A stretch of 64,000 bases of DNA, from positions 124,001-188,000 of the forward strand of contig CAZKIO010000002.1 in assembly GCA_964552795.1 (NCBI GenBank), written 5' to 3'. Position numbers and translations under genes: made by a program. The notes under the pieces are model-generated. The model saw only the letters and a list, made by a program, of their open reading frames with translations, searched no databases and was not told where the DNA came from. The DNA is from JAEUHZ01 sp964552795. GTDB taxonomy: Bacteria > Planctomycetota > UBA1135 > GCA-002686595. Each line of letters opens with the position of its first letter. The first letter of the stretch is position 1. Positions 33,458-41,448 of this stretch are shown here, one piece after another.

Positions 33458-36412
33458 TCAGCCCCGGAACTTGCCCCGGTGCGCCGCGCGCAGCACCTCG
33501 ACGTCGGCGTCGATCAGCAGGCCGCCGCGCACGCCTTCGATCGCGACGCGCCGCGAACCGTCGACCTCGCCGACGTGGGCGCAGGGAAAACCCGCCAGCG
33601 CTCGCTCGAACGCCGCGGCGTGCCCCCCCGCCACCTCCACCAGGAAACGGGAACACGACTCCGAATACAAGCGCGTCGCATCGGGATCGTGCACGCCCTC
33701 GAGCGCGCCGGTCGGCACCGCTCCCAGGCGCAGTCGCGCGCCGAACCCGCCCGCGAACGCCATCTCGGCCAGGGCCACGGCGAGCCCGCCCTCGGAGAGG
33801 TCGTGCGCCGCGAGCACCAGACCGTCCCGGATCGCCGCGTGCACGGCGCGCAGCAGGCCGGGCGCGGAGGCGAGGTCCGGACGCGGCACGCGCCCGCCCT
33901 GGAGACCGCGCAGCTCCAGGTAGTGCGACCCGCCCAGTTCGCCGCGCGTCTCGCCCACGAGGTAGAGGCGGCTTCCGGCGCGCTTGAGGTCCATGCTGAC
34001 CGTCCGCGCCACGTCCGGCACCCGCGCCAGGGCGGAGATCAGCAGCGTGGGGGGGATGGGGATCGACCGGTCGCCGACGCGGTACTCGTTGTTGAGGCTG
34101 TCCTTGCCCGAGATGAACGGCGTGCCGTAGGCCAGCGCCGCGCGGTGGCAGGCCTTGGCCGCCAGGACGAGCGCCCCCAGGCGGTCGGGCTTCTCGCAGT
34201 TGCCCCACGAGAAGTTGTCGAGGATCGCCGTCAGTTCCGGGTCGCCGCCGACCGCGACCACGTTGCGCAACGCCTCGTCGATGACCGCCTCGGCCATCGC
34301 GCCGGGGTCGAGCAGGCCGTAGCGCGGGTTGGCGCCGCAGGCGATGGCGATCCCCTGGCGCGACTCGGGGAGCGGCCAGAGCACCGCCGCGTCGCCCGGC
34401 CCGTCCATCCGCTCGCCCACCAGCGGCCTCTGCACGGCAGCGCCCTGCACCTCGTGGTCGTACTGGCGCAGGATCCACTCCTTGCTGGCGATGTCGGGGC
34501 TGGCGAGCAGGCGCAGCAGCACGTCGCCGTGGTCGCGCGCGGCGGGGCAGCCCGGGTCGGCGTGCCGCGGCGCGTTCCAGGTCGCCTTGCGCACGGGCCG
34601 CGGCGTGCCCTCGTGCAGGAACTCGAGGTCGAGGTCGCCGACGACCTCGCCCGACCAGCGCAGGACCAGGCGGCCGGTCCGCGTGAAGGTCCCGATCGCG
34701 ACGGCCTCGACGTCCTCGGCGGCGAAGATCGCGCACAGGCGCTCCAGGTGCGCGGGGGGGACGGCCAGGACCATGCGCTCCTGCGCCTCGCTGATCCAGA
34801 TCTCCTCGGGGCGCAGGCCCGGGTACTTCAGCGGCACGAGCTCGAGGTCGACCTCGGCGCCGCACGCGGCCGCCATCTCGCCGACCGCCGACGAGAGGCC
34901 GCCCGCGCCGCAGTCGGTGACCGAGCGGTACAGCCGCTCGTCGCGCGCGCGCAGGAGTCCGTCGAGCACGCGCTTCTCGGCGATCGCGTCGCCGATCTGC
35001 ACGGCCGCTGCCGACGTGGTCTCGGAGTCCTCGTGCAGTTCGACCGACGAGAAGGTCGCGCCGTGGATGCCGTCGCGGCCCGTGCGCCCGCCGACGACGA
35101 CGATGCGGTCGCCCGGCTCGACCGTCTTGTGCGCGGCCCAGTGCGGCAGGATGCCGACGGTTCCGCAGAACACCAGCGGGTTGGCGGTGTAGCCCGGGTG
35201 CATCCACACGCCGCCGCTGACGGTCGGGATGCCCATGCGGTTGCCGTAGTCGCGCACGCCGGCGACGACGCCGCGCAGGATGCGCGCGGGGTGCAGCGTG
35301 CCCTTGGGGCAGTCCTGCGGCGCGAGGTCGTGCGGTCCGACGAAGAAGGCGTCGGTGTTGGCGATCGGTCGCGCGCCCAGGCCCACGCCCAGGATGTCGC
35401 GCACCACGCCGCCGACGCCCGTCCCGGCGCCGCCGTACGGATCGAGCGCGCTGGGATGGTTGTGCGTCTCGACCTTGAAGCACACGTCCATCTCGCGGTC
35501 GAAGGCCACGATGCCGGCGTTGTCGTGGAAGACGCTCACGCACCAGGGCCGCTCGAGCTCCAGCGTCGCGGCCTTGATCGTGCGCTTCAGCAGGTTGTCG
35601 ATGATCTCGCCCTGGAAATCGATGATCCCCGCGAAGGTCTTGTGCTTGCAGTGCTCGCTCCAGGTCTGCGCCAGCGTCTCCAGCTCGCACGCGGTCGGCT
35701 CGCGGCCGGACTCCTTGTAGTGCGCCTGGATCGCGCGCATCTCGGCCAGCGAGAGCGAGAGCTGGCCGTCGCGCGAGATCGCCAGCAGCCGCTCCTCGTC
35801 GGCGTCGCGCAGCGGGATGCGCACCAGGGTGTGGCGCGGGCTCGGCGCGGGCGGACCGAAGCGCAGGTCCTCGCGCTCCACCAGCACGTCCTCGATCACC
35901 TCGTTGGCGAGGGCGTTTTCGGCGGCCTGCGCCAGGCGCTCGCGCGCGAGCGGCGCGCCGCCGGTCTCGAACTCGAAGCCGCGGAACGTGGCGGTCAGCG
36001 GTCCGTCGGGACCGGTGCCGCGCGCGATGCCGGCGCGCACCAGCGAGCGGCCGACGGTCAGCGCCACGGGGTCCATGACGCCCGGCTTGCGCGCCACGAG
36101 CACGCGCTGCACGCCGGGCCGCGGGGCGGGCGCGCGCCTGGGCTCGACGATGCGCGCCTCGTCGAGCACGGGGTCGGCGAGGATCTCGGCCACGGCGCAC
36201 TCGACCTCGGCGCGCGACAGCGACCGCGGCAGCAGGTAGCCGCGCAACGCCCGCGGCGCGGGCAGTCCGGCGAGCCCGGCGTCCGCCAGCGCCGCCCGCG
36301 CCGCGCTCGCGGCGGGGTCGTCGAAGCCCGTGCGCCGGAGCACCTCGACGCGCCAGGCGTCGGGCAGGACCGGGGAGTTTGCGGGGTCGGCGGAAGGCGT
36401 GGCGTTGGGCAT
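33458..36412 (-). CDS. purL: phosphoribosylformylglycinamidine synthase, PurL with PurS-like N-terminus
   Basis: 984 aa, longer than the usual ~740 aa small PurL. The first ~200 residues contain a PurS-like unit (VLVARKPGVMDPVALTVGRS, LAQAAENALANEVIEDVLVE), so PurS and PurL appear fused. The synthase part shows LETLAQTWSEHCKHKTFAGI (ATP site), FKVETHNHPSALDPYGGAGT, and SPEG/GKDSLNNEY motifs near the second half. It makes FGAM from FGAR, with ammonia from PurQ, whose gene follows. The gene starts divergently from accA; TAGACT at 36480-36485 may be its -10. No separate purS is seen here. Confidence 0.93.
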   Translation of the reverse strand: MPNATPSADPANSPVLPDAWRVEVLRRTGFDDPAASAARAALADAGLAGLPAPRALRGYLLPRSLSRAEVECAVAEILADPVLDEARIVEPRRAPAPRPGVQRVLVARKPGVMDPVALTVGRSLVRAGIARGTGPDGPLTATFRGFEFETGGAPLARERLAQAAENALANEVIEDVLVEREDLRFGPPAPSPRHTLVRIPLRDADEERLLAISRDGQLSLSLAEMRAIQAHYKESGREPTACELETLAQTWSEHCKHKTFAGIIDFQGEIIDNLLKRTIKAATLELERPWCVSVFHDNAGIVAFDREMDVCFKVETHNHPSALDPYGGAGTGVGGVVRDILGVGLGARPIANTDAFFVGPHDLAPQDCPKGTLHPARILRGVVAGVRDYGNRMGIPTVSGGVWMHPGYTANPLVFCGTVGILPHWAAHKTVEPGDRIVVVGGRTGRDGIHGATFSSVELHEDSETTSAAAVQIGDAIAEKRVLDGLLRARDERLYRSVTDCGAGGLSSAVGEMAAACGAEVDLELVPLKYPGLRPEEIWISEAQERMVLAVPPAHLERLCAIFAAEDVEAVAIGTFTRTGRLVLRWSGEVVGDLDLEFLHEGTPRPVRKATWNAPRHADPGCPAARDHGDVLLRLLASPDIASKEWILRQYDHEVQGAAVQRPLVGERMDGPGDAAVLWPLPESRQGIAIACGANPRYGLLDPGAMAEAVIDEALRNVVAVGGDPELTAILDNFSWGNCEKPDRLGALVLAAKACHRAALAYGTPFISGKDSLNNEYRVGDRSIPIPPTLLISALARVPDVARTVSMDLKRAGSRLYLVGETRGELGGSHYLELRGLQGGRVPRPDLASAPGLLRAVHAAIRDGLVLAAHDLSEGGLAVALAEMAFAGGFGARLRLGAVPTGALEGVHDPDATRLYSESCSRFLVEVAGGHAAAFERALAGFPCAHVGEVDGSRRVAIEGVRGGLLIDADVEVLRAAHRGKFRG

Positions 36413-36506
36413 GGAGCGGCGGCGGGGGAAACGGAAATGCCCCGGCGCGGACGCGCGCGGCGGCCTCCGGAGCGCCCGGAGTCTAGCGCCCGGGCGGCCG
36501 TCATTC

Positions 36507-36533
36507 TTGCCTCGCGCCGCGGCCTGCTACAGT
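36507..36533 (+). promoter_or_regulatory. Putative promoter of accA
   Basis: TTGCCT (36507-36512) and TACAGT (36528-36533) are separated by 15 bases. Each matches its consensus at four of six positions. The accA start is 87 bases downstream. The spacer is slightly short. Confidence 0.4.
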
Positions 36534-36619
36534 GCGTTCACGCGGGCCCGCCCGCGCCGCGCCGCGCGCGGCGCCGGGTGCGTCCGCCGGGACCCCGCGA
36601 GGCCACCGGAGAACGATCG

Positions 36620-37621
36620 ATGGCGGAAACCAAGAAGCGCTCGGAGGGCATCAGCCCGGGCATGTCCTTCGAACGGCCGATCCAGGAGGTCGAGGACAAG
36701 CTGGCCGAGCTCGAGTCCATCTCGCTGCGCACCAACATGGACCTCGCCGAGGAGATCGAGGCCCTGCGCGCCCGGCTCTCCAGCACGATCGAGACGACCT
36801 ACGCCGGCCTGAGCGCCTGGCAGCGCGTCTGCGTCGCGCGGCACGACAAGCGGCCCACGGCGATGGATTTCATCGAGAAGATGCTCGACGAGTTCATCGA
36901 GCTCCACGGCGACAAGGCCTTCGGCGACGACAAGGCGATCGTCACGGGCCTGGCGCGGTCGGGCGAGCGGCGCTTCCTCCTGGTCGCGCACCGCAAGGGG
37001 CGTTCGACCAAGGAGCGCGTCGCGTTCAACTTCGGGTGCGCGCACCCGGAGGGCTACCGCAAGGCGCTGCGCAAGATGCGCCTGGCCGAGAAGCTGGGCC
37101 TGCCGATCGTGTGCCTGATCAACACGCCGGGCGCGTACCCGGGCATCGGCGCCGAGGAGCGCGGCCAGGCCGCGGCGATCGCCGAGAACATCCTCCAGAT
37201 GTTCTCGATCCGCACGCCGATCGCCGTCTTCGTGATCGGGGAAGGCGGCTCGGGCGGCGCGCTGGGCATCGGCGTCGGCGACCGCGTGATCATGATGGAG
37301 CACGCCTACTACTCCGTGATCAGCCCCGAGGGCTGCGCGGCGATCCTGTGGAAGGACGGGGAGCGCACGCCGGACGCGGCCGAGGCCCTCAAGCTGACCG
37401 CGCCCGACCTGCTCGAACTGGGCCTGATCGACGGCGTCGTGCCCGAGCCGCTGGGCGGGGCCCACCGCGCGCCGATGGTGGCGATGGCCCAGTTGCGGCG
37501 CTCGATCCTGGAGACTCTCGACGACCTCGAGCGCATCCCCCTGGACCGGCTGCTCGCGGCGCGCCGCGAGAAGTTCCGCCGCGCCGGCCACATCCCGGGC
37601 CGGTTCCCGGTCCTCTCCTGA
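36620..37621 (+). CDS. accA: acetyl-CoA carboxylase, carboxyltransferase alpha subunit
   Basis: 333 aa. With AccD it transfers CO2 from carboxybiotin to acetyl-CoA, making malonyl-CoA for fatty acids. The N-terminal coiled coil (SFERPIQEVEDKLAELESIS) and the carboxyltransferase core (INTPGAYPGIGAEERGQAAA, GEGGSGGALGIGVGDRVIMM, YSVISPEGCAAILWKD) are characteristic. ATG 36620 begins MAETKKRSEGISPGMSFE. No accD, accB or accC is in the window. The ECF sigma gene follows on the same strand after 65 bases, with its own -10. Confidence 0.97.
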   Translation: MAETKKRSEGISPGMSFERPIQEVEDKLAELESISLRTNMDLAEEIEALRARLSSTIETTYAGLSAWQRVCVARHDKRPTAMDFIEKMLDEFIELHGDKAFGDDKAIVTGLARSGERRFLLVAHRKGRSTKERVAFNFGCAHPEGYRKALRKMRLAEKLGLPIVCLINTPGAYPGIGAEERGQAAAIAENILQMFSIRTPIAVFVIGEGGSGGALGIGVGDRVIMMEHAYYSVISPEGCAAILWKDGERTPDAAEALKLTAPDLLELGLIDGVVPEPLGGAHRAPMVAMAQLRRSILETLDDLERIPLDRLLAARREKFRRAGHIPGRFPVLS

Positions 37622-37674
37622 CGTCCGCCGGAGGGGGGGCGGACCGGCCGCCAACGCCGCGCGGGGCCGGTCCG

Positions 37675-37680
37675 TAGTGT
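37675..37680 (+). promoter_or_regulatory. Putative -10 for a leaderless sigma-factor transcript
   Basis: TAGTGT lies exactly six bases before ATG 37687, the same hexamer and spacing as at 15898-15903. It supports ATG 37687 as the real start. Confidence 0.45.
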
Positions 37681-37686
37681 CGGCCG

Positions 37687-38499
37687 ATGCTCCCCCGACC
37701 CCAGACCCGCCCTTCCCAAGCACCGGACGTGCAGGCCGGGGCCGAACTGGCCTACCCTGGAGACCAGCGGGAGGCCGTCCGCCCGCGGAAGGACGTCTTG
37801 GACACAGGCAGCGATCCGACCGGCGAGCCCGAGCCCGAATTCACGCCCGGGGCCGCACCCCAGGACGACCACGACCTCGTCCGCCGCGCGCAGGCCGGGG
37901 AGGAGCCGGCCTTCGAGGCGCTGGTGCGCCGCCACCAGGGACGCGCGTGGCGCGTCGCACGCAACCTCGTGCCCAGCGACGAGGACGCGCAGGACGTCGT
38001 GCAGGAAGCGTTCGTGCGCGTGTTCAAGAACCTCGCGGGGTTCGACTTCGCGTATCCGTTCCCGACGTGGCTGTACCGCATCGTGACCAACCTCGCGATC
38101 GACCATCTGCGGCGCCGCCGTCCCGCGGTGAGCACGTCCTCCGCGGACATGGAGGAGGCCGACTGGGACATGCCCGATCCCCACGCGCCGCCGCCGTCGC
38201 GCGCGCTCGAGCGCCAGGAGATCGCCGGCGAGGTCCACGACGTCCTCGCCTCGCTCGCGCCGCACTTCCAGTCGGTCCTGGTGCTGCGCGAACTGGAGGG
38301 CCTGCCGTGCACGGAGATCGCGCGCATCGTCGGCGCGACGCACGTGACCGTCCGCTGGCGCCTGCACCGCGGGCGCAAGCTGTTCCAGGAGGAGTGGGAG
38401 CGCCGCGCGCGACTGCGCCAGCGGGGCCAGCCGGCCGGCGCGGAAGCGCGCCAACGCGGCACGGCTCGGGACGTAGGGACTCCGGAGGGCAACGCATGA
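37687..38499 (+). CDS. ECF-type RNA polymerase sigma factor
   Basis: 270 aa. Residues about 70-130 form region 2 (EDAQDVVQEAFVRVFKNLAG, then FPTWLYRIVTNLAIDHLRRR), and about 180-240 region 4 (SLAPHFQSVLVLRELEGLPC, VGATHVTVRWRLHRGRKL). No region 1.1 or 3 is present, so this is an ECF group member. The N-terminal 60 residues are an acidic, proline-rich extension of unknown role; a TTG start at 37798 would shorten it. It overlaps the anti-sigma gene by four bases (ATGA), so the pair is translated in step. Confidence 0.9.
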   Translation: MLPRPQTRPSQAPDVQAGAELAYPGDQREAVRPRKDVLDTGSDPTGEPEPEFTPGAAPQDDHDLVRRAQAGEEPAFEALVRRHQGRAWRVARNLVPSDEDAQDVVQEAFVRVFKNLAGFDFAYPFPTWLYRIVTNLAIDHLRRRRPAVSTSSADMEEADWDMPDPHAPPPSRALERQEIAGEVHDVLASLAPHFQSVLVLRELEGLPCTEIARIVGATHVTVRWRLHRGRKLFQEEWERRARLRQRGQPAGAEARQRGTARDVGTPEGNA

Positions 38500-39134
38500 G
38501 GATCCACGACGAACACGTCTGCGCCGAGGTCGAGAGCAGCCTGCCGCTGTACGTCGGCGGCGATCTCGATCCCCGCGCCCTGACCGAGGTGCGCGCGCAC
38601 CTCGCCGCGTGCCCGCGCTGCACCGAGCGCGCGCTGGCCGCGCGCGCCGCGCGGCGCGAACTCGTCGCTGCGCTGCGCCTCGCCGACGCGCACGGTCCGG
38701 ACCTGTGGGCCGGCGTGCGCTCCGTCCTGGGCGAAGAGGGCGTGCTCGCGGGAACCGGAGCGGTCGGCGCGCCGCGCGCCGCGGCCGCGCCCCGCCGGGG
38801 CTGGCGCGGCCTGGGCCTCGCGGCGGCGGCCGCGGCCGTGATCGCGGCCTTCGTGGCCGGCGCCTATCTGCGCTCGGACCGCGTCTCGCCGGTCGACGAT
38901 CCGCTGCGCACGCCGATCGTGGACGTCGCGCCGGACGCCGGCTCCGTGCCGGTCGTGCCGGTCGCCGACGACGGCGGACTGCGCCGGCTGACGCCGGGCG
39001 AGGGGCGCCTGCGCGACGAGGCCCTCCCGATCTACTTCGACCAGGGCTGGCTCAACGGCTTGCCCACGAACCCCGCCGGCGGCAACCAACCCGTGACGCT
39101 GCAGCGCGTGGGGCCCCACCAGCGCGGCTGGTAG
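38496..39134 (+). CDS. zinc-finger anti-sigma factor (zf-HC2), membrane-anchored
   Basis: 212 aa. The N-terminal zinc-finger anti-sigma domain has VESSLPLYVGGDLDPRALTE and HLAACPRCTERAL, the His-x3-Cys-x2-Cys zinc motif. Residues about 108-130 form the membrane helix (GLGLAAAAAAVIAAFVAGAY). The C-terminal ~80 residues would be periplasmic. It should hold the adjacent ECF sigma factor until an envelope signal. It is coupled to the sigma gene by ATGA overlap, and the PDZ protein follows after 52 bases. Confidence 0.88.
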   Translation: MRIHDEHVCAEVESSLPLYVGGDLDPRALTEVRAHLAACPRCTERALAARAARRELVAALRLADAHGPDLWAGVRSVLGEEGVLAGTGAVGAPRAAAAPRRGWRGLGLAAAAAAVIAAFVAGAYLRSDRVSPVDDPLRTPIVDVAPDAGSVPVVPVADDGGLRRLTPGEGRLRDEALPIYFDQGWLNGLPTNPAGGNQPVTLQRVGPHQRGW

Positions 39135-39186
39135 TCCGGCCGCCGACGAAGCGTTCCGCGCTGCGCGCGCGGAGGAGGTGTGCATC

Positions 39187-40323
39187 ATGTTGCTGAGTCC
39201 GATCCTTCTGTCCGTCGTTCCGTCCACGCTCGCGTCGCTGCCGCACGTGCCCGCGGCACCCGCCGCGCAACTGGTGCGCACGCAGGAGGAGCGCGCCGAA
39301 CGCGGACGCGAGCCTTCGCCCGGCGATCCGGGGGCCGAGGACGCGCGGCTGTGGCGCGAGCGCCTGAAGCTGTCGGACCTCGAACAGCGCGAGCACGAGT
39401 TCGAGCGCCTCGTCGAGCGCGCGCGCGGCGACGACGCGACGTTCCGGATGCTCGAGGAGTGGTCGCGGGACGCCTCCGCGCCCGAGCTCGCCTGGACGGC
39501 ACGCCTCGCGCTGCGCGAGGCGCGGCGCGGCGAACGGGCGGAACGTCGCGGCCTGCGGCCGATGATCGGCGCGGACGACGGCCTGCGACGGCGCTTCGAG
39601 GAGCTCGAGCAGCGCTTCGGGGGCCTGGGCGACATGTTCGAGGAACTGCAGCGCGACATGGACCGCTGGTGGGCGCGCCCGCCGGCACCGGGCGCCGGCT
39701 CCGTGCGGCGCGAGTCGCAGAGCTACTCGATGCAGGTCGGCCCCGACGGCGTGAGGATCGAGGTCGACGAGGACAAGGACGGCAAGGTCGAGAAACGCAC
39801 CTACACCGGTCGCACGCTCGACGAGGTGCTGGAAGCGCACCCCCAGTTGCGCGAGCGCATCCACGCCGGCGGCACCGCGCGCTTCTTCGACTTCGGTCCC
39901 GACGTGTTCCGCTGGGTGCCGCGCCTGGGCACCGGCCCGCAGCCGGGCACGCGCGATCCGGCGCAGGAGCGCGATTCGGGATGGGACCGCCCCGCGCGGC
40001 CGCTGCTGCCGCCGGGGCAGGTGCGTACGGACATCCTGGGCGTGACCTACCGCAACCCCGAGGACTCCCAGGCGCGCGAACTGGGCCTCGAGGACGGCGT
40101 CGGACTGCGCGTCGAGCGCGTCGAACCGAACACCATCGCCGCGGCGCTGGGCCTCCAGGCCGGCGACGTGGTGGTCGCGCTCAACGGCCGCACGCTGCGC
40201 GGCGCCGAGGACGTGCGCGCCGTGCTGGGCGCGCGCGCGCCCGACGAGGCCGTGCGCGTCGAGGTCGTGGATCCCAAGGGCCGGCGCCACACGCTGACCT
40301 GGCGCGCACCGTCGGGCACCTGA
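39187..40323 (+). CDS. secreted PDZ-domain protein
   Basis: 378 aa from ATG 39187, chosen because GGAGGAGG (39171-39178) ends eight bases before it. A signal peptide (LLSPILLSVVPSTLASLPHV) is followed by a long charged helix (LWRERLKLSDLEQREHEFER). A GVRIEVDEDKDGKVEKRTYT segment leads to the C-terminal PDZ domain (about residues 285-375: GVGLRVERVEPNTIAAALGL, GDVVVALNGRTLRGAEDV). No serine-protease triad is present, so this is a PDZ adaptor, not a DegP-type protease. It may be part of the stress module formed with the sigma/anti-sigma pair. Confidence 0.8.
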   Translation: MLLSPILLSVVPSTLASLPHVPAAPAAQLVRTQEERAERGREPSPGDPGAEDARLWRERLKLSDLEQREHEFERLVERARGDDATFRMLEEWSRDASAPELAWTARLALREARRGERAERRGLRPMIGADDGLRRRFEELEQRFGGLGDMFEELQRDMDRWWARPPAPGAGSVRRESQSYSMQVGPDGVRIEVDEDKDGKVEKRTYTGRTLDEVLEAHPQLRERIHAGGTARFFDFGPDVFRWVPRLGTGPQPGTRDPAQERDSGWDRPARPLLPPGQVRTDILGVTYRNPEDSQARELGLEDGVGLRVERVEPNTIAAALGLQAGDVVVALNGRTLRGAEDVRAVLGARAPDEAVRVEVVDPKGRRHTLTWRAPSGT

Positions 40324-40348
40324 AGGCCGCGGGCGGGAGTTCGCGGAA

Positions 40349-40388
40349 CCGGGCCGGCCCCCTGAAGCAAGCAGGGGCGCCGGCCCGG
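40349..40388. terminator. Bidirectional terminator-like hairpin
   Basis: Between the converging PDZ and TPR genes, 40349-40364 pairs with 40372-40388 to give a 16-bp GC-rich stem with one bulged base (40378) and a 7-base loop (40365-40371). There is no U-tract on either side, so it may act with Rho or simply protect 3' ends. Confidence 0.6.
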
Positions 40389-40390
40389 CG

Positions 40391-41386
40391 TCAGGGCTGG
40401 CGCCGCGCGCTCTGCGCCGACTCGCACGAGCGCCGCAGCTCCCAGGCGCGCTGGATGTCGGGGTCGTCGAAGCCCGCGGTCGAAAGCGCGATGAAGCGGT
40501 CGAGGTCCTGGATCGCGGCGTCCCACTGCCCCAGGTCGCTGCGGGCCTGGCCGCGCAGTCCGTAGAGCTTGGCTTCGCCGGGCGACAGGGCCAGCGCGGC
40601 GTCCAGGTGCGCGACAGCGGCTTCGGCCCGCCCCAGGTCGCGCAGCGTGCGCGCGGCGTGCGCGCGCGTCAGCACCTCGAGCTCGGTGATCTTGCGCAAC
40701 TCGCGACGGAACTCGTCCTCCTGGCGCTGCTCGACGCCCGGGCGCAGCACGCGCTGCTGCCAGAACGCGCGGTCGGTCGTGAGCGCCTCGATCAGCTTCT
40801 CCGACCACGCCAGGCTCGCCTCGGGATGACCCAGCAGCGACTCGACGCGCTGCAGGCCGTTGAGCGTGTCCACGTGGCCGGGCTGGAGCTTGAGGGCGCG
40901 CGTGTACCAGTCGAGCGACTCGGTCCACAGGCTCAGGCTGCGCGCGCGCAGCTCGGAGACGCGCGCCGCGGGATCGCGCGCTTCCGTCACGCGCTTCCCG
41001 CCCTCGATCAGGTCGGCGGCCTCGTCGTGCGCCGTGCCCTGGCGTTCGAGCGCCTGCGCGAGACCCAGCGGCGCGCGGAAGTCCTTCGACTCGGGCAGGC
41101 TGCGGAACACGCGCTCGGCGTGGCGGACGTCGTCGGTCCGCCCCTGCCGCAGGAGGCTCCAGCCCAGGATGAGCTTGAGCTTCTCGTTCTCCGGTTCCAG
41201 GTCCAGGCCCTTCATCGCCTGTCCCATGGCGCGCTGGTGCTCGCCGAGCTGGTAGTAGCTTTCGGCGTTGCCGGTGTAGAGCTCGATCAGGTTCTTGCGG
41301 CGGGCGGCCTCCTCGCTGGCGCACGCGCCGAGCGCGAGCAACACGAGGAGCGGGAGGGAGCGGGCCAGGCGGGGCATCTTGGGCAT
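40391..41386 (-). CDS. TPR-repeat lipoprotein
   Basis: 331 aa from ATG 41386. The leader PKMPRLARSLPLLVLLALGAC ends in a classical lipobox (LGAC). The rest is a series of 34-residue helix-turn-helix repeats (YYQLGEHQRAMGQAMKGLDL, LDWYTRALKLQPGHVDTLNG, AVAHLDAALALSPGEAKLYG), i.e. tetratricopeptide repeats that bind partner proteins. It is likely an envelope scaffold. TACGAT at 41413-41418 may be its -10. It converges on the PDZ gene, with the terminator hairpin between. Confidence 0.82.
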   Translation of the reverse strand: MPKMPRLARSLPLLVLLALGACASEEAARRKNLIELYTGNAESYYQLGEHQRAMGQAMKGLDLEPENEKLKLILGWSLLRQGRTDDVRHAERVFRSLPESKDFRAPLGLAQALERQGTAHDEAADLIEGGKRVTEARDPAARVSELRARSLSLWTESLDWYTRALKLQPGHVDTLNGLQRVESLLGHPEASLAWSEKLIEALTTDRAFWQQRVLRPGVEQRQEDEFRRELRKITELEVLTRAHAARTLRDLGRAEAAVAHLDAALALSPGEAKLYGLRGQARSDLGQWDAAIQDLDRFIALSTAGFDDPDIQRAWELRRSCESAQSARRQP

Positions 41387-41448
41387 CGTGCGGACCTCGT
41401 CGAGGACGGCGGATCGTACCCGAGCGGGGCGCGGGGACCGCGCGCGCG

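Noticed and set aside
32580..36200. Continuous minus-strand frame of more than 1200 codons covering purQ and much of the purL region
   Set aside because: Only the last 272 codons match PurQ; the upstream part is an Arg-rich shadow of the purL frame. This is not a fusion.
33284..37621. Plus-strand frame of about 1445 codons running into accA
   Set aside because: The part before 36620 is opposite purL and has no recognisable sequence; only the AccA end is real.
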